A stretch of DNA of 64,000 bases from Phycomyces blakesleeanus NRRL 1555(-). Lineage: Eukaryota > Mucoromycota > Mucoromycetes > Mucorales > Phycomycetaceae. Shown in pieces: positions 56,466 through 64,000 of this stretch (positions are counted from its first letter, which is position 1; each line of letters opens with the position of its first letter). Where the stretch lies: assembly GCF_001638985.1 (NCBI RefSeq), contig NW_017265192.1:62001-126000 (forward strand), read 5' to 3'. Position numbers and translations under genes: made by a program. The notes below the pieces were generated by a model. The model was not told where the DNA came from. It saw nothing but the letters and a program-made list of their open reading frames with translations, and did not search any database.

Positions 56466-58673
56466 CCTCAAATAAACAACGGAAACAACACTACCGTCAA
56501 TGATCCAAGTCTTCAGCATATGATAGACAACACATCAGCAATGTACAGTAGCAACCAATTGGTATTAGCTCAAAACCTGGACCAGCGCCCTACAAATATG
56601 ACGAAAGCATATCTTGCAAAGCAAGAAGAATGGAGAGTATGTATAATATAGTTTTCTGTATAAAAAAAATATTAAAAGTGTTTTTATACATTTCAAACAG
56701 CAATGGTGTCTCAAGAAAGAATTCGGAGATGGTGAACTTGTGAATGATCAGAAACTAAGCTTTTTCATGATGGATCATGTCATGAATAGAGGACGTAAAT
56801 TAAAGAGGGATGATAACAACTCCCCGATTCCATTAGGCAAAGAATCAATAGCGGCCTATGTCAAGGCAGTAGCCGATATATGTAGCAAGCAGAAAGCTCT
56901 TGGATTGAATCCCAATGGTGTAGCAAGAGGACCACTTGTCCGTGCTTTCCTTGATACCGCAAATAAGGCATGCGCACAGACTGTTAGAAAAAACTTCGAA
57001 GATCGTGGAAAGAATACACTTAACGATGGATACACCAAGCAAGAATTAGAAAGAATCAGTCAATATTTCATGGAAAAAAACGATACCCACGCATGTCGAG
57101 ATCGACTTTGCTTTCTTATAAGTCATGCAATGCTATGCCGAAGTCAAACAGTTCTTGGAATGCAATTTGCCGACCTTTTCTCTTTGGAATTAGACAACCA
57201 AGGCGCCACACAATGCATTGCTCTGGTGGCAACCATGACCTTTGGAAAAACCAATCAACACGGAAAGATTGAGTATGGATCGTCAATCCGTCATCGTCAA
57301 TTTGAAGTCTGTTCCGTCGGTGCATTGGCCATGAGTTTATTCTCAAGATTTTATTATGAGAATGAGCCATTTCCCGACTTTTCTTCCCATGAAAAATGGT
57401 ATGAAACAGCTCTTTTTAAAGGTGACAACCGCTTCAAGCCGATACAATACAAGACGCAGCATAAAATATACCTTGAGGCATTCAAATCAGTTGGGATCCA
57501 TACTTCAAAGGTCACCCATGCCAACCGCAAAAGTGCTCTCAATATGATTGCACAAGAGAACGTTTCCGGCGACCAACAACGAATGGTTGGAAGGTGTGGA
57601 ACAGACCATATGGTGGGATGTTATATGTCAACATTGCCTGTGGAAGCAATGAAGGCTTTAACAGGGTTCTCTGGAAACAGTAGCAACTTCTTTTTAGCAC
57701 AAGCAGTGGTTCAACCTTTGGCTTCTCTACAAACAATGGTTTTCCCAAATATCGAATCTTGGAAACAGAAATTTGCAAATGGAGATGTCCAAGAGGACAT
57801 AGCTGGCCCAAATTTTTTGGATTTACTTTCGCGACTTCGAGTGGTATTTCTACAGGTACATGTTGTTATTAAAGCACTGTTTGTAATATTTTCTCTAAGT
57901 AATATTTCTTTGCTGCTTTTTTTTAGGACTCTGTTCTTCTGAAAAAGAAATTCCCAGGTTATTATCTTTGGACATGTGCTATCTTCAGCTCAGATGAATA
58001 CAAAAGCTTCGAACAGCAAGTTCTCTCCGCAGTACAGCAAGAAGAAGAGGTGTTCATGAGCAATAACAGGATGGATATGGTTATGCCAGAGATGGTAGAT
58101 AGTGTCAGAGCTGGTTTCGGAACAGTTCACGCCACCATGAATTCGATGCAGTCCATGATATATGCCCACCTCTCTTCACACGCCGCCTCCATTAATAGAT
58201 TAAACAACAATTTTACCAATTTTTTTGCTCTTGGATACGATCAATTCAGTAACTCTACAATTGCAACACCATCGAACCTACCTTTACAGCGTAACATCAT
58301 TACATCACAACCTCTACAGCCACCACCCCAAAGTACTCCATTACATAGTGCCGTAACATCTCAACAGCCAACACACCCAGAACAGCCAGAACAGTATACA
58401 ATGAGCCAAAGAATTTTCTCTGTTACTGATGTATGGAGAGAATATGTTTTCGGCTTTAATGGCAGCCCATCCATTCAATCCTTAGAAAATAAGTACGGAA
58501 CTGCATGAAGAAAAGATCGTAAAGAGTCTAGATTTTTTAGTAGAAGAAAAGAGTTGTACGATGCAATTAATGAAAGAGCAGAGTTAGAGAATATATCCCC
58601 TGAAGAAGCTGCTCAAAGAATGGAGAATGACCAAGTTCAGCTTGGAATTTCTCTAGATAAATATAGAGCTTGA
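56466..58673 (+). CDS. Crypton tyrosine recombinase with GCR1_C-like domain (Crypton-A), one stop
   Basis: Exons 56466-56636, 56701-57855 and 57927-58673, introns 64 and 71 bp, frame kept throughout. An upstream 5' exon is likely (donor at 56362). The recombinase has DNHxx-type N-terminal helices (PLGKESIAAYVKAVADIC), box I with Arg in HAMLCRSQTVLGM, the H-x-x-R box in VTHANRKSALNM and the nucleophile Tyr in HMVGCYMSTLP, so all catalytic residues are present. Cryptons recombine as DNA through this Tyr. The third exon has a Gln/Pro-rich linker and a GCR1_C-like DNA-binding end: VTDVWREYVFGFNGSPSIQS, a TGA (58506) after KYGTA where Trp is expected, then RKDRKESRFFSRRKELYDAI. That TGA is the only defect I see; a shortened protein ending there keeps the catalytic part. 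Confidence 0.85.
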
Positions 58674-58679
58674 TTATCG

Positions 58680-59230
58680 TAAAAGATATAAAACTATCTT
58701 CATTTAATTATTTTTCTACATAAATACTTCTTATTATATTCAATAAATATGTACTACTTTCACTGTTATATCAAAATATATGTCTTTATTTTATGGCTTT
58801 CCAGAAAACTGTATGAGTAATAAATCATTACAAATACAAGTAATTCCAATCAATAATCATATATATTAGAGCATTATAAGGTAGGAAAGCTGTCAAGAAA
58901 GGTCCATTCTAGTAGTAGTAGTAGCTAGCCTTGAATTATATAACTTTTAGTCGACATATATTCATGTTAAAATAAAGACATACATTATGATAAAAATATC
59001 AAAATCGTTCTCTTTTTATTAACAAATTTGGATTTTTTTTCGGGAAATGAACCTAATTTTTTGAAAAAGGGTATCTCTACGCTCAATTTCATCGCACCAA
59101 AAATAGCAAGAATAAAACTCAGTCAGACTATGGCCCACCAAAAATACCCACTCAGTATTAGTTTAGAAAACTATATAAGACAATTCAATTCCTATCAATA
59201 AAAAGTACCTTTTATCCTCTCTTCGATTTT
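58680..59230. other. Non-coding, with possible LTR remnant at right
   Basis: No gene seen. Near 59170-59205 CTATATAAG is followed about 20 nt later by AATAAAAAG, the LTR-type promoter/poly(A) module seen elsewhere in the window, but its left limit is not visible. A short (GTA)n tract is at about 58910. Confidence 0.4.
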
Positions 59231-59318
59231 ACATATACTCTTCAATCCCCAGTGGGTTTGACCTTTTAACTTTGTTATAGTAAAAGGTCAAACCCACTGG
59301 GGATCAAGGAGTATATGT
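59231..59318. repeat. Long hairpin, 37-bp arms
   Basis: Left arm 59231-59267 and right arm 59282-59318 are inverted copies with 34 of 37 positions matching and a 14-nt loop. Each arm contains GGTCAAACCCACTGGGGAT. The same block, unpaired, lies at 43975-44012 next to a family A LTR. Confidence 0.85.
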
Positions 59319-59619
59319 TGTTGTATCCAACATAATCGTAGATTCAAATAGAGCACACAGACAATAAGACAAAGACATATTGAATAAGCAACCAGTATCA
59401 ATTATACATTATTTCTCACACTATCATTAAATAAAGAATATACTGATAATAAGGTCACACACCTTAGTCAACATCACTAATCACTCAAACAAGAGTGTGG
59501 GTAATAACTTAACAATATATTATCTATGATATAAGAAAACAGACATCAGATGATATACTCATATCATTATCACTACGGCGGAGAAAATGGTAACATGTTA
59601 CCACTTTGGTAACATAACT

Positions 59620-59822
59620 GCCATTTTTTATTAAGTAAAAAATGGCAGTTATGACTCTGTATAAGGCCAAAACAGGCACTGTTACCATTTTTTACATAGT
59701 AAAAAATGGCAGTTATTTATTATGTAAAAAGCCAAAACAAGCACTGTTACCATTTTTTTCATAATAAAAAATGGCAGTTATTTATTATGTAAAAAGCCAA
59801 AACAGGCACTGTTACCATTTTT
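59620..59822. repeat. CACTA-B terminal tandem repeats with internal palindromes
   Basis: Three units of about 60-66 bp, each with ACTGTTACCATTTTTT, a variable spacer and TAAAAAATGGCAGTTAT, then GCCAAAACA. The first contains a palindrome with arms CTGCCATTTTTTA and TAAAAAATGGCAG (about 59627-59657). CACTA-A has only one partial unit (45222-45260). Confidence 0.85.
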
Positions 59823-60809
59823 CAAAAAAAAAAATCAAGCGTCCTTCCTTTCCTCTATTACATTCTTTCTTTTGTTCTATTGCTTTCAATTCTAGCACAA
59901 CCTCTTGTTTTTCCTTTGCAGCTTTAACAGAATGGTCTGTTTTTTATTATACAATATTGAATCGGGTTTAATTGAATTGAATCTTTATTTCAATGCATGT
60001 TTTATTAAATGAAAATGATAATAATAATAGTAATAATGAAAAACCAATTCCATCAGCCACTCGCAATAAAAAATGGTTCTGTTTAGCTACTGCAAAACGT
60101 ATGCAGTAAAACACTACTATTCAAATTGTATTTCATATACTTTGGGTATTCTAATATATCTTAGATAGCACTTATTATTTTTTACTGATTTCTACAAATA
60201 TACTAATATTAGAGAAAAAACTTAAAATAAATAAATAGATATAATATTATTATAATGCTTACCTTTATATAATATGCTTACTTGTTCAGTAAAATAAGCA
60301 TTTACTCTAAGAATATATATATATATTAAAGAATGTATTAATATTTAAGATCTATATATAAGAAAAGCAATAAAATATAAGCACTATAGAAAGTCGTTAT
60401 CGTAGAAGAAGAAAAACTTGAGCAAATATTCAAGTCATGTAACATGAAGCTAATTCGAATCTGATTCATACAACCAGAATGAGCATCTTGTTAGAAAGCT
60501 TAACGTGTTTATTTTACTCAATATACTTACATATAATAGAACGACTCCCAAGTATAATATATCAGTACAAAAATATTACTATTAATTTTTTTCCCAAAAA
60601 AAAGGCTATATACTATTTCCTTTTATATTTGAATGTAGCGGAATTGTAGATGCTGTACATTAGCTTCAAATTCTTGTAATCACAACATTAGCAATCATAT
60701 GAAAGAGGACAATAAATTTGTTATATGAAAGAAAAAAGGAATAAAAAACATAAAAAGAAAAATGACAAGATAAGAAAAAAAATGCACTAAAGACAGACTA
60801 AAAAAATCA

Positions 60810-61865
60810 AACTCGGCCAATCACAGCAGCCAAACTACGATCTTCGGCTTCTCTTGCAAGCAGGCTCGACACTTGCTGTGGGTGGAGGAGACCTACATAA
60901 AAGAGTAAGAAGTTTATATTAGTTTTGTATTAACAGCGCATGAGAAAAAGCAACAATGGTAACTTACAGCACATCTGCCATTATGGGCAACTCAACATCA
61001 CCAGTTTCTGACATATCAGGAGAAGAAAGCGAAGAATCACTTATGTCTTGCTGTGTCTATAGCATAATAAAAGGAAACAATGTTAATTAAAGTTTACAAT
61101 ATATAGATTTGTTAATTGATAAACTTACTTTGTTCTTCTCTGCCATTCTTCTCTTGTGCATCTGGTTGTCGCTCTTGAAGCTTTCCCGAAGAAGGCTTCT
61201 TGCACACCACATTCTTTTACATTGGTGGATGTGCAATCCACCATTCTTCGCCAACCTCTCCAAATGCATCATGTAGTATTCCCTGTTTTTCTCTGGGATA
61301 TTCTTCCATTCTTTTGAGGCCGCAGGATAGTCTTTGTCAATGATATCATGGTTTACCGTACGGCCTAATGTTTTGAGATGCAGTCTTTTTACTGTCAAAT
61401 CATGGTCTGAAAGAGGGACTAATGGGGGCAAAGGCTGCCCTTGTGGAACTTCTTTGCAGCGCGCCTTCCAGTCCTGCTCGTGAAGAATCTGAAGCAACAG
61501 ATTGTATTTTTGTGCTTCATTTTTTCCTTTGAACTCGCCACCAGTATTGATTACTCGCTTACCAAGCTGATCAGGGTACTCTGTGAGCTGGGCTCTTTTC
61601 ACAGACTCGGCAATGCGCTCAAGAGCTACAAAAAATGTATGACAATATTAATAAAGTAAATAAACATCTAAGCACAGAATATATATGACTTACAACTCTG
61701 CTCAATAATGCTTTGTTGCATTGTAGTTAGATCTTCCGCACTGACTGCTGGCGCAAATTGATTGCTGAATTGCCTTTGAAGCTCGCGCAATGCTTGCTTG
61801 ATTTCAGCAAGATCAACCTCAATCTTTTGAATTGAGTTGAGGAGAGTTGTGTTAATATCGGACAT
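60810..61865 (-). CDS. CACTA-B accessory protein, coiled-coil start, apparently intact
   Basis: Exon 1 (61865-61694) encodes MSDINTTLLNSIQKIEVDLA and EIKQALRELQRQFSNQFAP, an amphipathic coiled-coil region. A 68-bp intron (61626-61693) has GTAAGT and TTTTGTAG ends. Exon 2 (61625-61129) encodes TEYPDQLGKRVINTGGEFKG, HEQDWKARCKEV, YPAASKEWKNIPEKNREYYM and a Cys/Trp-rich HQCKRMWCARSLLRE, ending at GTAAGT. A third exon (from about 61058) reads DTQQDISDSSLSSPDMSETG, an acidic Ser-rich tail; a fourth may follow near 60896. Unrecognised family. Paralogue of 51350-52232, but without stops. Divergent from the tnp2 gene, with about 1.4 kb between the start codons. The element's only undamaged gene in view. 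Confidence 0.6.
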
Positions 61866-61899
61866 GTTTAAGTTTTTTTTTAGCTATAAGCAGTGAGTT

Positions 61900-63240
61900 G
61901 AAAAGAAAAGGTGATAGTTTAGACAAGTAGAATAAGAGCGATTTGAGTTTGAGAAAGGCAACGATTTATTACAAGCAATTGATAGCTATTTATATGAAAA
62001 AGATACAGACAGATGTACAAACAAAACATATAAAAGAAGGGATGCTTATGCACTTGTATGCACCTGTCTGCACCTGTCTGCAGTAGCTCATGTGAACATG
62101 ATACAGTCTTTTCGTGTCGACACAACAAAACTGTAAGAAATATAAAGATAAAATGAATTAGACTTTAAATCAATATTATATGTATAAATGTTCATACTTT
62201 GCACCGTCTACATATTAAACGTTTTAAAGTATATGATATAATAATATAACTCTATACATATTGCAGATATAGCATGAAATTTGGTTAAAGTTCTCGATGA
62301 CAAAACCCTGTACCAGTTAAAATTATAACTTTAAATATACTCTACAGTAGCTATATAACATCTGAACATCATATAGTTAATTAGCCCCTTTTTATCAACA
62401 TTAAAGTAAATGTTATGATACTCAAGTTCATATCATACTTATTATCATTATCGACTAAAACTTTTGATTGATGCTGTCATCAAAGGTAAAAATAATTTTA
62501 ACTGTCATTACTATTATTTACCAATGGGCATTTTTGACTGAAACTGTACATTTTTGAAAAAGGTGTGCTTTAACTCACATCGGCACTTTCAATTAACACC
62601 CCTTTCGATCAGTAGTGCTTATCTTGATGATGTCAGTAAAAGAGTATCAGACTATAGCCCTCATTATCTATATCTATTTCTTTAAGTTTTATACATAAAC
62701 AAGAAAATAATGCTATTAGCTAAATATATATTCACTATCTCAAAAATATTATTAGTACAACACAGATAATATAAATATGTCTTTTCTACCAATGTGTTTA
62801 GACAGTACTACTTTTTTTTAACTGTTAATTATTAGAAGGCTGTTTTTCTTTGCCTTTGGTATTAGAGAGTAATTGATAATTTATTTAAAAAAAAACATAA
62901 ATTATTTGGTCATTAATTATCCTAAATATACATATACCTCTTTATAAAGCCCAAAGAATATCTAATCGCTCACAAGTAAAGAGTACGTATCTGTTTCACC
63001 GGTGCTCTTTTAATGGTACCCCCTTGTCAACCAAGAAGTATTTTAACTTACATCATAATTATTAATGAAGAAGAATCTTTCCAACCACGGGAATTATTTA
63101 CTGACAGGTGTTTCACCTAGCATTGTCATTACTGTAATCATTGCTATATCATCATTATGAGAGAGAAAAAGAAAAAGAGCCGCAAGCATTTTAGTTAAAA
63201 AATAAAGAGTATATAAAGATGTCTTTTACATTTAATAAAT
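61900..63240. other. Intergenic region of CACTA-B
   Basis: AT-rich, no coding region supported. In CACTA-A the equivalent region is only 514 bp, so about 0.9 kb here is extra. It may contain an inserted or lost segment; I did not recognise any repeat in it. Confidence 0.4.
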
Positions 63241-63301
63241 AGCACCAAAATCCTCTTCGCAGCTTTATTTTATATATTACATACGTACCAACCCAACCAA
63301 T

Positions 63302-64000
63302 ATGTCTTCTTCCAACGCCAGCCAGCAGAGAGATAGAATATCTACACAGTAATACCAATGTGATCAATGTGTCTTGTTTTTTGATAACTACCAGAAGCTG
63401 CAAAACCACAAGAGAATTCACAGAGAAGATTCAGCAACAATGACTGAAATTGACCAGTCTATTCTGAATGATGTTGACATGTACCATGACGAAAATGATA
63501 CTAGTAATGAAGATGAATCTGTTAGCAATTCAGGTAATGAAAAGAGCTGTAATTGTATTATTTATTTTCCAATTACTAAATAATGTATTACAGAATATAC
63601 TATGGAGTCTATGGAGCTTGATAATACTATTTCATATAAGTGCGCATGTAATTTTGAGGACAGTGAGGGTGAAGCTCACATTTACGACAGCAGCCAAATC
63701 AGTACAAATACTTTTATCAAGGCCGAGTTGATGAGTATTCATCTGTCTCAATTGATGCTACAGCATAGAATTGCTAGAGCAGCATATAGAGACATTGTTC
63801 AATTTATAAACACTGTCATCCGAGACCATGACGATATAATGATGGGTAAAATATTATATTTTCTGTTACCTTGTATTTTAATTCCAGATCACTAACATGT
63901 AGTGATATCGTTTTTTTAGAACCTGGGGCTAAGATCAGTCATGGCGAAACTGTTGATGCTTTGCTCAAGTCAAAGTCAAGTGTCAAGGGCCATGAGTATG
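63302..64000 (+). pseudogene. CACTA-B transposase, tnp2 family, 3' end outside window
   Basis: From ATG 63302, MSSSNASQQRDRISTQ, then TAA (about 63350), then a complete C2H2 finger CDQCVLFFDNYQKLQNHKRIH. The exon ends in SVSNSG at a GTAATG donor. Exon 2 (after TATTACAG at about 63592) reads FEDSEGEAHIYDSSQI, AELMSIHLSQLMLQHRIARA and YRDIVQFINTVIRDHDDIMM. Exon 3 (after TTTTTTAG at about 63919) reads EPGAKISHGETVDALLKSKS and runs off the window. It aligns with CACTA-A codon for codon. The early TAA may be bypassed if another start or splice is used, but this cannot be judged here. Confidence 0.75.

Larger units (their letters stand above)
59571..64000. mobile_element. CACTA-B element, right end outside window
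   Basis: The left end CACTACGGCGGAGAAAATGG starts at 59571. It is followed by terminal repeats, an accessory gene (-) and a tnp2 transposase (+) cut by the window edge. Closely related to CACTA-A over both non-coding and coding parts. Confidence 0.8.

Noticed and set aside
35828..58508. Frequent TGA at places where Trp is expected, suggesting a genetic code with UGA = Trp
   Set aside because: TAA and TAG also interrupt the same genes, Trp is mostly TGG, and TGA also replaces Arg. Mutation by transitions explains all of these.

Overview
The window is AT-rich eukaryotic DNA made almost entirely of transposable elements in several layers of nesting. I found no ordinary host protein gene; the only host-type genes are two tRNAs. 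Short spliceosomal introns (about 50-80 bp, GTAAGT-like donors) and the mix of element types (a Crypton with a GCR1_C-like tail, MULE, CACTA/tnp2, PIF/Harbinger, Tc1/mariner, Ty3/gypsy gag and two non-LTR elements) suggest a fungus, most likely an early-diverging Mucoromycota-type genome. The organism is an inference.

Layout. 0-2 kb: Harbinger-1 (transposase + and Myb-like gene -). 2.6-2.85 kb: LTR remnant. 3.1-12 kb: a MULE on the minus strand whose N-terminal part (11.1-12.0 kb) and catalytic/SWIM part (3.1-4.5 kb) are separated by a CACTA-type element (tnp2 transposase, coiled-coil accessory gene, subterminal repeats). 12.0-12.8 kb: LTR fragment, tRNA-Thr(AGT), gag fragment. 12.9-15.1 kb: a second, better preserved MULE. 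15.2-16.9 kb: a zinc-finger protein with a DDISGN motif. 19.0-22.6 kb: a decayed Crypton split by a complete Tc1/mariner element. 23.0-25.0 kb: gypsy gag-protease remnant. 25.0-34.6 kb: six LTR-like units of about 0.8-1.1 kb in tandem, one interrupted by LINE-1, ending about 10 bp before tRNA-Lys(CTT). 35.6-43.3 kb: Harbinger-2, whose transposase gene is split by a 5.3 kb LINE (LINE-2) with 13-bp target duplications. 43.6-45.2 kb: a cluster of LTRs in both orientations. 45.2-55.8 kb: CACTA-A, itself carrying a complete 4,879-bp CACTA-C (GTA target duplication). 56.4-58.7 kb: a nearly intact Crypton. 59.2 kb: a large hairpin. 59.6 kb to the end: CACTA-B, a relative of CACTA-A, cut off by the window edge.

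How the parts work together. Three element types show fixed gene partnerships: Harbinger transposase with a convergent Myb-like protein (twice), tnp2 transposase with a small multi-exon protein that is coiled-coil at its N-terminus (four times, divergent in three), and LINE ORF1 with ORF2 (once). Most genes are broken by premature stops, not by frameshifts. Where a paralogue or conserved motif shows the original codon, the change is nearly always Trp to TGA/TAG, Arg CGA to TGA or Gln to TAA/TAG. These are all transitions, as expected from cytosine deamination or a RIP-like process. The nesting gives a relative insertion order at several sites.
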